A stretch of DNA of 64,000 bases from Micrococcaceae bacterium (GTDB lineage: Bacteria > Actinomycetota > Actinomycetes > Actinomycetales > Micrococcaceae), in contig JAODMR010000141.1 of NCBI GenBank assembly GCA_025465475.1, positions 25,425 to 89,424 of the forward strand, given 5' to 3'. The first letter of the stretch is position 1. Each line of letters starts with the position of its first letter. The position numbers and the translations under genes are program-made. The notes beneath the pieces were generated by a model that was not told the origin of the DNA, ran no database searches, and was given only the letters and a program-made list of their open reading frames with translations. This document shows positions 47,842-58,897 of this stretch, in pieces.

Positions 47842-50337
47842 GTGAAGAATCAGATCAGCGAAACAGCAGTGCGTGGCAGCGGGACGGAGGTACCACAGGC
47901 GACCCCAGAAGAACTGGAGCTCCTGCACCGGTACTGGAACGCGGCCAACTACCTTACCGTGGCGCAGATTTACCTCCAGGAGAACCCACTGCTTCGCGAG
48001 CCGTTGGCTGCAGCGCACATCAAGCCGCGGCTCCTGGGACACTGGGGCACCAGTCCGGGATTGTCCCTGGTCTACGCACACCTCAACCGGTTGATTCGCT
48101 GCACGGATGCCGAGGTCCTTTTCGTCGCCGGACCCGGCCATGGCGGGCCGGCGGTGATCGCGAACGTATACCTCGAAGGGACCTACTCGGAAATCTATCC
48201 CAATGTCAGCCCGGACAAGGCTGGTTTACGGCGCCTGATCCGCCAGTTTTCCACCCCCGGCGGCATTCCGAGCCATGTAGGGCCTCCCACTCCCGGCTCC
48301 ATACATGAGGGCGGCGAACTGGGCTACGCCCTGGCCCACGCCACGGGGGCGGCGATGGATAACCCCGGCCTGATCGTCGCGTGCGTCATCGGGGACGGCG
48401 AAGCGGAGACCGGCCCCCTGGCCGCGTCCTGGAAGGCACCGGCATTCCTGAACCCCGCCCGCGACGGTGCCGTGTTGCCGATACTGCATCTGAACGGACA
48501 CAAAATCTCCGGCCCGACGGTACTGGGCCGCCAGAGCGACGCACAGGTGTCAGCACTGCTGACAGCCCAGGGCTGGGACCCGGTCGTGGTCTCCGGCCGG
48601 GACCCTCTCACCGTGCACGCAGCCTTCGCCGACGCCCTGGGCCAGGCCCACGACCGGATCCGGAACCTCCAGAAGCGTGGGAGGGGGAATGGAATGTCCG
48701 GACCCGCGCCGTGGCCCGCCATCATTCTGCGCACCCCCAAGGGGTGGACCGGCCCGGCGTCCGTGGACGGCGTGCCGGTGGAGGGGACGTTCCGGGCCCA
48801 TCAGGTTCCGCTGGCCCAGGTGCGGGAAAACCCGCTGCACCTCGCTCAGCTCGAAGCCTGGCTCCGCTCCTACAAGCCCGAAACCCTGTTTGACGACGAG
48901 GGCCGGCTGGCGCCCGAGCTTTCGGCGTTGGCTCCCCGGAGGGACCGACGGATGGGGGCTTCCCCGTCAGCCGGGGGCACGTCAGGAGTGGCACCGCTGA
49001 ACCTGGCGCCCCTTGAAAACTACGCCCTCGAGGTCGGCGTCCGCGCCTCGACCAGGCACGAGACCACACGGCCGCTGGGCGAGATGCTCCGCGACATCTA
49101 CACCGACACCGAGACAGACCCCCGCTTCCGGCTGTTCTGTCCCGATGAAACCAACAGCAATCGGCTCGGCGCGGTTTTCGAGGTCACTGATCGGTGCCTG
49201 CTGGAGGAGGCCGACGACGGCGGGGACCACATCGCCCCGGACGGCAGGGTCATGGAAGTCCTTTCCGAGCATCTGTGCCAGGGCTGGTTGGAGGGGTACG
49301 TCCTCACCGGCCGTTATGGGTTATTCGCCACCTATGAGGCCTTCGCCATGGTCAGCGCCTCAATGACCATCCAACATGCCAAGTGGCTGCAGCACGCGAG
49401 GGAACTCCCGTGGCGCCGCCCGGTGCCAAGCCTGAACATCCTTCTCACCTCAACGTGATGGCGCAACGACCACAACGGGTTCAGCCACCAGGGCCCCGGA
49501 CTTATCGACACGGTTCTGTCCCTGTCCGGCACGGTAGTGCGCGTGTACCTGCCTCCGGACGCGAATACCCTGCTCGCGGTCGCCGAACACGTCCTCCAGA
49601 GCCACAACTACGTCAACCTGCTGGTCGTGGACAAGCAGTCCCACCCGCAATACCTGACCCTGGCCGAAGCGCGGGCGCATGCTGCCGCCGGGGCGTCCAT
49701 CTGGCCCTGGGCCGGGAACGAACCCGAGGCGGCGCGGAAGCTGCATGCCCAGCCCGACGTCGACGACCGCACTCCCCATGTCGAAAGGCCTTTCGACCCC
49801 GCGTCCCGCCCTGATCCGGATATCGTGCTGGCCTGCGCCGGTGACGTACCCACCGAAGAGGTCCTGGCTGCGGCCTGGCTGCTGCAGCGCCAGGTGCCAT
49901 CCCTGCGGGTGAGGGTGGTCAATGTTCTGGACCTGCTCGTGCTGCCGCCCCGCGACGTCCACCCACATGGGCTGTCCGATACCGAGTTCGATCGGTTGTT
50001 CACGCGCGACGTGGACGTCGTCGTCGCCTGGCACGGCTACGCCAGGGCGTTCCACCAACTCCTGCACGGACGCCACCAGCCTGAGCGCTTCCATGTCCGT
50101 GGCTATAACGAGCAGGGCACGACCACGACCCCGTTCGACATGGTGGTATTGAACCGGATGAGCCGCTACCACCTGGTCGTCGAGGCACTGCACCGCGTGA
50201 GAGGCCAATTCGCCGGAGCCGAAGCCCTGATCGCACACTGCGGCCAGATGCTCCGCCGGCACGACGAGTACATCCGCGAGCATCTGGAGGACCTGCCGGA
50301 AATCGCGCAGTGGGTCTGGACACCACCGGAACCCTGA
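47842..50337 (+). pseudogene. xfp: Phosphoketolase interrupted by one in-frame TGA
   Basis: One frame of 831 codons encodes a complete xylulose-5-phosphate/fructose-6-phosphate phosphoketolase, a thiamine-diphosphate enzyme making acetyl phosphate. It is broken only by TGA at 49456-49458 (codon 539). Before the stop are GPGHGGPA, SHVGPPTPGSIHEGGELGY and GDGEAETGPLAASWKAP. Directly after it the conserved WRNDHNGFSHQGPG continues, then RVYLPPDANTLL to the normal end. The TGA replaces what is usually Cys or a small residue. The GTG at 47842 has AGAGG upstream. A nonsense mutation, readthrough or an assembly error would all fit. Confidence 0.9.
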
Positions 50338-50482
50338 ACCTGACAGTGGAGCGCCGCCCTGCACACAGCACAGCCAGCGGGCGGCCGCACCCCTGCCCAG
50401 GCAGTGGCGCCATCAGGGCATGTTGGTAACGCGCACGGGACGTCGCATCGTGCTCAAGACCCGCGCGGGGACACCAACGGCC

Positions 50483-50579
50483 GCACCACCACAACGCACA
50501 CAGCACCGGCCCGCACAGGCGCAGGCCCGCACAGGCACCACCACAACGCACACAGCACCGGCCCGCACAGGCGCAGGCC
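50483..50579. repeat. 45-bp direct repeat
   Basis: GCACCACCACAACGCACACA and the following 25 bases occur at 50483-50527 and again at 50535-50579, identical with a 52-bp period. The whole 50338-50904 interval between phosphoketolase and the regulator holds no gene that I can support. Confidence 0.85.
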
Positions 50580-50904
50580 GAAAAGGATCAGGACCAGGGC
50601 CCGCGCCATCCTGACGCGCGTAGGTGCAGCCCGGGCTGAGCGGAGGCGAGGAAATGGAGCAACCCCGCCGGACAGGGACCACAGACGGGCAGTCGGGACA
50701 GATGCTAGACCACTGGCCCCGGCCAGCGCCCTCATGGGGCGTCCGATCGGTCCATGCGCGCGGCCATTACCGGACGCCCTCGCCGATCCCTCACGCTTCC
50801 CCTCCCCATCCAATCCGGCCCGTAGGGGGAACATCGCCCCCCCCGATCCTTCCGCAGCCCCACCGTGCACCGGTAGGGGCGGGCACTCCCCGTCCGGTCC
50901 GCGA

Positions 50905-50948
50905 GGGACCTTCGGCCCTTACCGCCGGCAGTAGATCATGGGGATAAT
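50905..50948 (+). promoter_or_regulatory. DosR-like box and -10, response regulator gene
   Basis: GGGACCTTCGGCCCTTA (50905-50921) is followed 22 bases on by GATAAT (50943-50948), close to a consensus -10. Transcription would start near 50955, about 67 bases before the GTG. This implies autoregulation by the DevR-like product. Confidence 0.7.
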
Positions 50949-51021
50949 GGCACCAGCCCGCCCATGGTCGGGACAGGGTCGGATCGTCCCGATATCCAGT
51001 CCAACAGAGAGGTGCGGCGCC

Positions 51022-51735
51022 GTGAACGGAACAGTTCCTACGGGGGCAGCGAATCACGAAGCCCGCCGGGCAGAAGCAGCGGGAGCCATCACGGTGTATG
51101 TCCTCGACGACCATGAATTGGTCCGGCGGGGGCTCCAGGAACTTCTGGAAGGCGAGGGATTTCGGCTCGTTGGTTCCAGCGGATCGGCCAGGGAAGCGGC
51201 ACGGCGTATTCCACCGCTGAAACCCGACGTCGCCGTCCTGGACGCCCGCCTTACCGACGGTACCGGGATCGAAGTGTGCCGGGACGTCCTCTCGGTCGAT
51301 CCGTCCCTGCACTGTGTGATCCTCACCAGCTACGACGACGAGCAGGCCCTGCGAGGCGCGGTCCTGGCCGGCGCTTCCGGGTACGTCCTGAAGGAAATCG
51401 GGGGAACGGATCTCGTAAGGGCCCTGCGGCGTGCAGCCGCCGGGGAATCCCTCTTCGACTCCTCGCTCAGGACCCGCATCATCCAAGGCCTGACTGCACC
51501 CCGTGGAGACGACCATCGGATCCCCGGGCTCAGCCCACAGGAGGGGCGGGTTCTCGAACTCATCGGGCGGGGCATGACCAACAGGCAAATCGGTGAGCAG
51601 ATGTTTCTGGCCGAGAAAACCATCAAAAATTATGTCTCCGCGCTCCTGGCAAAGCTCGGTTTCGAACGCCGAACCCAAGCTGCCGTTTTTCTGGCGGAAA
51701 CTCGCAGCGAGCTCTTCATCACCGGACGGGACTGA
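51022..51735 (+). CDS. DevR/DosR-like response regulator (NarL/LuxR type)
   Basis: A 237-residue two-component regulator. The receiver domain begins at about residue 24 (VYVLDDHELVRRGLQELL), with phosphoacceptor Asp74 in AVLDARLTDG, TSYDDEQAL and the conserved Lys124. A LuxR-type helix-turn-helix ends with MFLAEKTIKNYVSALLAKLG. That recognition-helix region matches mycobacterial DevR closely, including the Lys and Asn used for DNA contact (from memory). About 23 N-terminal residues are extra. The GTG at 51022 has AGAGG about ten bases upstream. It is convergent with the sensor kinase gene. Confidence 0.88.
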   Translation: MNGTVPTGAANHEARRAEAAGAITVYVLDDHELVRRGLQELLEGEGFRLVGSSGSAREAARRIPPLKPDVAVLDARLTDGTGIEVCRDVLSVDPSLHCVILTSYDDEQALRGAVLAGASGYVLKEIGGTDLVRALRRAAAGESLFDSSLRTRIIQGLTAPRGDDHRIPGLSPQEGRVLELIGRGMTNRQIGEQMFLAEKTIKNYVSALLAKLGFERRTQAAVFLAETRSELFITGRD

Positions 51736-51809
51736 TCAGCGCCGCCCATGAGGGGAGTGGACATCGGCTGGCCCCCCGTGGGCAAGAAAGACCGGCAGGC
51801 GGCGGGTCG

Positions 51810-53570
<1,761 letters not shown>

Positions 53571-53831
53571 CTAGCCCCCACAGCTCACTAGAACCACCTT
53601 CCGGACGATTGACCAGAAAAGATGTGAGCTCCCCCCAGCGCAGTTCGGGGTGCCGGCATGGTGAGGCTGGATTGCACTAGGCCGTGCAGCTCGCCGGCCG
53701 GAACCGTGCCAGCCCGCAGGGAATCAGGGCCAAGGGCCGGGCGACGAGACCACTGGTCCATGCACCCGACCGATACCATTCCAGGAGTCGCGGCCGGGAC
53801 CGCCGGCCGACTCAGCGCAGGGAGGCAGGTG

Positions 53832-53875
53832 GGGCCATTTGGCCCTAAGAGCGGGGCCGGGCCAAACCGTAGAGT
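53832..53875 (+). promoter_or_regulatory. DosR-like box and -10, PNPOx-type gene
   Basis: GGGCCATTTGGCCCTAA (53832-53848) is nearly palindromic. TAGAGT (53870-53875) follows 22 bases on. The predicted start of transcription coincides with the ATG at 53882, which has no ribosome site. The 53520-53831 gap before it holds the kinase promoter and nothing else recognised. Confidence 0.75.
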
Positions 53876-53881
53876 TCTGCC

Positions 53882-54340
53882 ATGAGTGCAACCAACGCAG
53901 TGGAACGCCTCCCGCACGACGCCTGCTGGGAGCTGCTGAACACGACGACGGTGGGCCGCCTGGCGGTTATCGTCGACGGCCATCCCGACGTGTTTCCCCT
54001 GAACTACCTGGTGGACGCACAAACAGTGCTATTCAGGTCGGCGCCCGGCACGAAGCTCTACGGGGCCATAGGCAGTTTTCCCGTCGCCCTGGAAGCCGAC
54101 GGATACGATGCTGGCCCGGGGCAGGCGTGGAGCGTCGTTGTGCGGGGACGCGCCGAAAAGGTCAAGCACGTTGGCGCCGAACTCATCGCCGCGCTGCGGC
54201 TCGTTCCCTGGCAGGAAGGCGAAAAAGACAGCTACGTCCGCATCCACCCACTCAGCGTGAGCGGGCGCCGCTTCCAGGTCGCCAAACCCGACATCTGGGA
54301 CAGCCCGCCCTCCGATCCACGCCGGGCCTCATTTGGATGA
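53882..54340 (+). CDS. Pyridoxamine 5'-phosphate oxidase-fold protein (copy 1)
   Basis: A 152-residue single-domain split-barrel protein of the PNPOx-like family (CWELLNTTTVGRLAVIVDG, VFPLNYLVDAQTVLFRSAPGTKL, WSVVVRGRAEKV). Such proteins bind FMN or F420 and occur repeatedly in DosR regulons; the reaction is unknown. It is clearly a paralogue of the products at 57794 and 60809. The ATG at 53882 lies at the predicted transcription start. Confidence 0.88.
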   Translation: MSATNAVERLPHDACWELLNTTTVGRLAVIVDGHPDVFPLNYLVDAQTVLFRSAPGTKLYGAIGSFPVALEADGYDAGPGQAWSVVVRGRAEKVKHVGAELIAALRLVPWQEGEKDSYVRIHPLSVSGRRFQVAKPDIWDSPPSDPRRASFG

Positions 54341-54448
54341 CCCGCTACCATCCCCGTGGACAATGACATGGTGCTGACGGGCGACATTTCTCAGGCGGTG
54401 GCCCTCCAAGGCGGTGACGTCGGCAGCCAAGGCTTTACGGACTCACTA

Positions 54449-54811
54449 TCAGCAACAGCCCCATGAACCCGCCAAGACCGCGCCGTCCCAGTGAAGCATC
54501 AACGCATCTTTGCTGTCCCGAACCAGGACCAGAGCAGGGCCACCCTGCACCACACGGCCGCCGACAAACGCCGGAATGGATCCGTCGTACACGTCCTTGA
54601 GTGTCCGATCGAGCTGGTGCTTTGCCTGCTGACTAAAATCGTCATCCCGGAGGTCCACCGGGTAACCCCTGAACAGGACGGGAACCTCCCAGCAGGCGAT
54701 CCCGTCGATCCTGGACCCGAGGCGCGCCGCCAGGAGATCAGCTTCCCGCAAGGCGGCCGCTGCTGCCGGTGAGCCGTCCACGCCCACCACGACCGGTCCC
54801 CGATCATCCAT
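54449..54811 (-). pseudogene. Frameshifted universal stress protein
   Basis: The N-terminal two thirds of a Usp are intact (PVVVGVDGSPAAAAALREAD, FVGGRVVQGGPALVLVRDSKDA), but the frame then reads HWDGAVLAGSWGCC and stops. The +1 frame over the same bases gives RRGLGGFMGLLL, the normal nucleotide-binding loop, so an indel lies near 54505. The end is damaged again after LLL. No DosR-like box was found upstream. Confidence 0.7.
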
Positions 54812-55024
54812 GAGTTCCTGCCACCCTTCAGTTGGTCCGCCAGCCCGGAGCGGGCCGGCGGTTATCGGACAGACTGCCGCGTCCAGGACCACGGAAACAG
54901 AGCATATATTCCCTACTGCCGGTACCTATCCCCACCATGCCGGGCCTTTCCGCCCGAACGAAGCACCCGGCACCCAATTAACGTGAAGGAACAGCACCAG
55001 CTGTTCGTTCCGTCGGCCCATATG

Positions 55025-55043
55025 AAAACTGCCCCCAGGGGGC
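55025..55043 (-). terminator. Rho-independent terminator of the dehydrogenase-ATPase operon
   Basis: On the minus strand GCCCCC and GGGGGC form a six-base stem with a one-base centre, followed by AG and TTTT. It lies about 80 bp after the P-type ATPase stop. Confidence 0.65.
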
Positions 55044-55125
55044 CAGGGCGCCACGGCCCGGCCCGGTGGACCTTCGATTGGCGGGCAGGCGTCCGGCACG
55101 CCCCGTGCGCGTATGGCAGCTGTGG

Positions 55126-57816
55126 CTAGCCGTGGCGGGCATGAGCCGACTGGCTACGGATGGGGAGTGGAGTGCTGAACCGGGCTGCGCGCCGATCCAG
55201 CCGATGCAGGTGTCCACGTCGCCGCATCTCGCCACCCTGCTGCAGCGGCCGGGAATAGAACCACCGTTTGGCTGCTTCGACCAAAACGAGATAGACGGGG
55301 ATCATCGCGAGCAGTGCCAGGAAGAAGGGCAGCGGAAGGGGGTCAAAGCCGAGCAGGCCAGCCAACGATGACAAGGGCAGGCCCACGCCGATGGCCACCA
55401 CCAGCAGCGACGCGGTCAGCAAACCCACTGAAGGCCTGCTGCGCAGGAACGGCACGCGTCGCGTGCGAATGACGAAAATGATGAGCGTCTGGGTCGCGAG
55501 AGACTCGATGAACCACCCGGCGCGGAATTCCCCTGATGCCGCGTGGAAGACCACCAGCATCAGAGCGAAGGTGGCGAAATCGAACAGGGAGCTGATGGGA
55601 CCGAAGACCATCATGAAGCGCCGGATGAAGGATATGTCCCAGTGCGCGGGAGCCATGAGCTGCTCGCTGTCCACTTTATCGCCCGGGATGGCCAGTTGCC
55701 CGGTGTCGTAGAGCAGGTTGTTGAGCAGGATTTGCCCCGGGAGCATGGGCAGGAAGCTAAGCACGATGGACGCTACTGCAGCACTGAACATATTGCCGAA
55801 ATTGCTTGAGGTGCCCATCAGGACGTACTTGATGGTGTTGGCGAAAATGCGCCGCCCCTCCCGCACACCCTCCGCCACGATGCCCAGGTCCTTGTCCAGA
55901 AGAACGACGTCGGCTGCGTCCTTGGCGATATCGGTGGCGCTCTCCACAGAGATGCCTATGTCCGCGGCGTGCAGTGCCAGCGCGTCGTTTACACCATCCC
56001 CCATGAAACCGACGGCTCGACCGTTCTGCCGCAGCAGCCGCACGATGCGGGCTTTCTGCTCCGGGGACACCCGGGCAAAAATGCCTGCTGCTTTCGCCGC
56101 ATCGGCGAGTTCCGCGTCGGACAGCCCATCGACGTCTTTTCCCGTCAGCGTTCCGCCGGAAGCGAGCCCCAGTTCCACGCACACTTTTTCGGCGACCTTC
56201 GCGTTGTCCCCCGTGGCAATCTTGACGTTGATACCCAGGGAGGCCAACTGTCTGAGGGAGTCCCTGGCATTGCTTTTCGGCCTATCGAGAAAGATCAGGA
56301 AACCCGCCAGCACCAGGTCCCTCTCGTCGGAGGGTTGGATGCGGACCAGCCCGGATGCCGGGCGGGTCGCGACGGCAACCACGCGCGAACCGGCGCGAAA
56401 CTGCGTATCCAACAGCCCACGCGCCTGCGGTGTCGTGTTCAGGCATAGGTCAAGCACGTCCTCCGGTGCCCCCTTTGTCACGATTCGTGGAACTCCGTCA
56501 GCACCACGGGTCAGGACACTCGTTCTCCGGCGCTGGTGATCAAAGGGGATGAGGTCCAGCCGGGCGTCCTCCGAAGGGTCAAAGGTGCCTGCTCCGGGGT
56601 CCCGCCAAAGGGCAGCATCCAGCGGATTTTGCCCAAGCAATGAGGGGGCACCACCCGAGTAGTCGGCCTCCGTGGCCAGCAGGGCCAGCAAATACAGGGC
56701 CGGGGCGGAGATACCCGGATGCGCCGGCAGGGCGGCTTCGTAACTGATCCGTCCCTCAGTCAAGGTCCCGGTCTTGTCCGTCACCAACAGGTCCATGTCG
56801 CCCAGGTCCTCGATGCACACCAATCGCTTGACCAGCACACGGCGTGCCGCCAATTGACGGCTCCCCGTGGCAAGGCTGGTGCTGACCACCGCCGGCAACA
56901 GCTGAGGGGTGATTCCGACGGCAATGGCCAGCGAAAACAGCAGCGATTCAATCAGGGGGCGACCCAACAGCAGGTTCGTGGCAAGAATCAGCGAGGTCAA
57001 AATGACTGCGACCCTGAGCAGCAGGAAGGAGAAACGCCTCAATCCGCGCTGGAATTCGGTCTGCGGCTGGTGTTCCCCCAAACCCAATGCGATACGGCCA
57101 AACTCCGCCCGTGCCCCGGTACTGACGACGACGCCGGTGCAGCCGCCTGACTGAATCACCGTGCCCATGAACAGGCACGACGTGAGATCCGACAGTGGCG
57201 CCTCCCCTTGCGTCGGTGCGGGGTTCTTGCTGACGGGCAGCGACTCGCCGGTGAGGATGCTCTCGTCGCACAGAAGGTCTTCGCTGGACAGCAGCCGGAT
57301 GTCGGCAGGAATGACAGCGCCAAGACCCAGCCGGACGACGTCGCCGGGAACCAACCCGACGACATCCACTTCGTGCGCAGCCCCGTCGCGGAGGGCGATC
57401 ACGCGGTGTTTCACCCTCGAATGCAGTGCCTGTGCTGCCCGTTCCGCCCGGAACTCGTTGCTGAAGCCCAGACCCACACTGACGAACAGGATGACGCCGA
57501 TGACGACGGAGTTCGTGGTGTCGCCCAGGAAGAGGGACAGGCAGGCGGTGCTGATCAGGAGAATGAGGATGGGGCTGGCCAGCTGGCGGCCAAGCACGGA
57601 CCAGGGGTCCGCACGATGCGAACGCACCGCGTTCACCCCCACCAGGGCCCGTCGGCGTTCTGCTTCACCGCTCGTCAATCCTCCGGCGGTCGCGTGCAGG
57701 GCGGCAAGCACCTGCTCCGCCGTGTCGTGGCCAGCACCCGTGATCGACTGCCGAAAATCCTCAACAACAGCTTGGCTTCCCGGTGCTACTGAGCTACGCC
57801 TCCGGTTCGGGTCCAC
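55126..57816 (-). CDS. mgtA: Magnesium-translocating-type P-type ATPase (type IIIB)
   Basis: A P-type ATPase of about 896 residues like MgtA/MgtB, which import Mg2+ across the membrane. Motifs in order are ILTGESLPVSKNP, VTDKTGTLTEG (phosphorylated Asp), IATGDNAKVAEKV and VGFMGDGVNDALALHAADIG. A helical C-terminal domain includes PGQILLNNLLYDTGQLAIP, typical of type IIIB. A basic tail of about 40 residues is extra. The start is uncertain: the GTG at 57816 is used and a TTG at 57852 is possible. Its start overlaps the upstream PNPOx-type gene, making it the last gene of the operon. Confidence 0.88.
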   Translation of the reverse strand: MDPNRRRSSVAPGSQAVVEDFRQSITGAGHDTAEQVLAALHATAGGLTSGEAERRRALVGVNAVRSHRADPWSVLGRQLASPILILLISTACLSLFLGDTTNSVVIGVILFVSVGLGFSNEFRAERAAQALHSRVKHRVIALRDGAAHEVDVVGLVPGDVVRLGLGAVIPADIRLLSSEDLLCDESILTGESLPVSKNPAPTQGEAPLSDLTSCLFMGTVIQSGGCTGVVVSTGARAEFGRIALGLGEHQPQTEFQRGLRRFSFLLLRVAVILTSLILATNLLLGRPLIESLLFSLAIAVGITPQLLPAVVSTSLATGSRQLAARRVLVKRLVCIEDLGDMDLLVTDKTGTLTEGRISYEAALPAHPGISAPALYLLALLATEADYSGGAPSLLGQNPLDAALWRDPGAGTFDPSEDARLDLIPFDHQRRRTSVLTRGADGVPRIVTKGAPEDVLDLCLNTTPQARGLLDTQFRAGSRVVAVATRPASGLVRIQPSDERDLVLAGFLIFLDRPKSNARDSLRQLASLGINVKIATGDNAKVAEKVCVELGLASGGTLTGKDVDGLSDAELADAAKAAGIFARVSPEQKARIVRLLRQNGRAVGFMGDGVNDALALHAADIGISVESATDIAKDAADVVLLDKDLGIVAEGVREGRRIFANTIKYVLMGTSSNFGNMFSAAVASIVLSFLPMLPGQILLNNLLYDTGQLAIPGDKVDSEQLMAPAHWDISFIRRFMMVFGPISSLFDFATFALMLVVFHAASGEFRAGWFIESLATQTLIIFVIRTRRVPFLRSRPSVGLLTASLLVVAIGVGLPLSSLAGLLGFDPLPLPFFLALLAMIPVYLVLVEAAKRWFYSRPLQQGGEMRRRGHLHRLDRRAARFSTPLPIRSQSAHARHG

Positions 57817-58216
57817 GATGCAACCGCCGACCGGTAACTTCGTCCGGATCAATGTCCACGAAGACAGTCTTAACCTCGGAGGTCCACGGTCGAAGCCTCA
57901 GGCTTTCCGCCGCAGCGATGTCCGCCTCTGTTTCGAGGAGCCGGGCGCGTCCCTTCACGACAACGCTCCATACCGAGTCCCGGCTTTGTCCGTCACATTC
58001 CAGGGCAACGTGACTGTTAATGGTCAGTTGGACGAGCTTGTCACCCGGATTGGTGCGGATGAGTATCCGCCGGTCGTGAGCAAGGAAGTTCACGGGATAA
58101 ATGTCGGGCCGTCCGGCCACGGTCACCGCAAGACGACCAAGGCGGGCACCCAGCAGCAGGTCCCAGATTTCGTCCTCCGAAAGTCTCTCAACGGGGTTCG
58201 ATGAATCAAGGGTCAC
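57794..58216 (-). CDS. Pyridoxamine 5'-phosphate oxidase-fold protein (copy 2)
   Basis: A 140-residue PNPOx-like split-barrel protein (EIWDLLLGARLGRLAVTVAG, IYPVNFLAHDRRILIRTNPGDKL, WSVVVKGRARLLE). It is paralogous to the products at 53882 and 60809. The GTG at 58216 is chosen because AAAGGA lies about six bases before it; an in-frame ATG at 58231 lacks a site. It is third in the dehydrogenase operon, 60 bp after the flavodoxin-like gene. Confidence 0.87.
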   Translation of the reverse strand: MTLDSSNPVERLSEDEIWDLLLGARLGRLAVTVAGRPDIYPVNFLAHDRRILIRTNPGDKLVQLTINSHVALECDGQSRDSVWSVVVKGRARLLETEADIAAAESLRLRPWTSEVKTVFVDIDPDEVTGRRLHRGPEPEA

Positions 58217-58276
58217 GGACGGTCCTTTCATGCCGGATTTGGGTCGGAACGAACGAGGGCACAACAAGCACCGGGA

Positions 58277-58837
58277 TCAGCACACTGCAGTCCTCGGCGC
58301 CGTTGAGCTGAGGTCCCGGCCCCAGTTGCGGGCGCTATCAACCTGGTGCGGGGCCAGATGGGGCTCCTTGGTCACCAGGAAGCTGTGGGGCTTGGCGACC
58401 AACGCGAACCCCGCATATTCCAGTTGCCTGGCGACGCCCCTGGAGGCACGACCGGAAACCAGCGGGGGCGCATCGGCGCGGGTATCGAATGCTGCCGCAC
58501 GTCGCGGCCCGCCCTGCGGCGGGTGTTCCTGCAGCCAGCCCAGCCACTCCCGCAACCCGCTGCCAACCTCTGCGTGCTCGTCCAGCTCCGGCCCTTCCCT
58601 ACCCACGGCAGTGGCAGCAGTGTCTGCGGCCGCCTGACGGGTGGATGTCCTGCTCATTCCGTGAACGTGGGTAGGGCCGCCGACGACCAGCAGGTCGTAT
58701 CCGGATACGTCCTCCTCCCGGGCCGCGCTCACCGGGATCGCACGGGCGACGGCGGGTCCGCCGAGCCCCGCGGCTATGGCCTGAGCCACGGCCCGGGTAT
58801 TGCCGAACATCGATTCATAAACCACTAAGGCCCGCAT
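58277..58837 (-). CDS. Flavodoxin-like protein
   Basis: A 186-residue flavodoxin-fold protein. YESMFGNTRAVAQAIAAGL is the FMN phosphate loop and YDLLVVGGPTHVHGMS the second FMN loop. It may carry electrons or act as an NAD(P)H-dependent reductase. It is the second gene of the operon, 60 bp after the dehydrogenase gene, under the shared DosR-like box. Confidence 0.88.
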   Translation of the reverse strand: MRALVVYESMFGNTRAVAQAIAAGLGGPAVARAIPVSAAREEDVSGYDLLVVGGPTHVHGMSRTSTRQAAADTAATAVGREGPELDEHAEVGSGLREWLGWLQEHPPQGGPRRAAAFDTRADAPPLVSGRASRGVARQLEYAGFALVAKPHSFLVTKEPHLAPHQVDSARNWGRDLSSTAPRTAVC

Positions 58838-58897
58838 CTCGTTCCTTCTGGTTGTCGTCCTGCCCCGGCCTGGTTCCGCTGATATTGCTCCCGCCCG

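Noticed and set aside
49456..49458. Selenocysteine codon in phosphoketolase
   Set aside because: The position is not catalytic in the family, no downstream hairpin of SECIS type was noticed and no selenium genes are in the window. It is kept only as a remote alternative.
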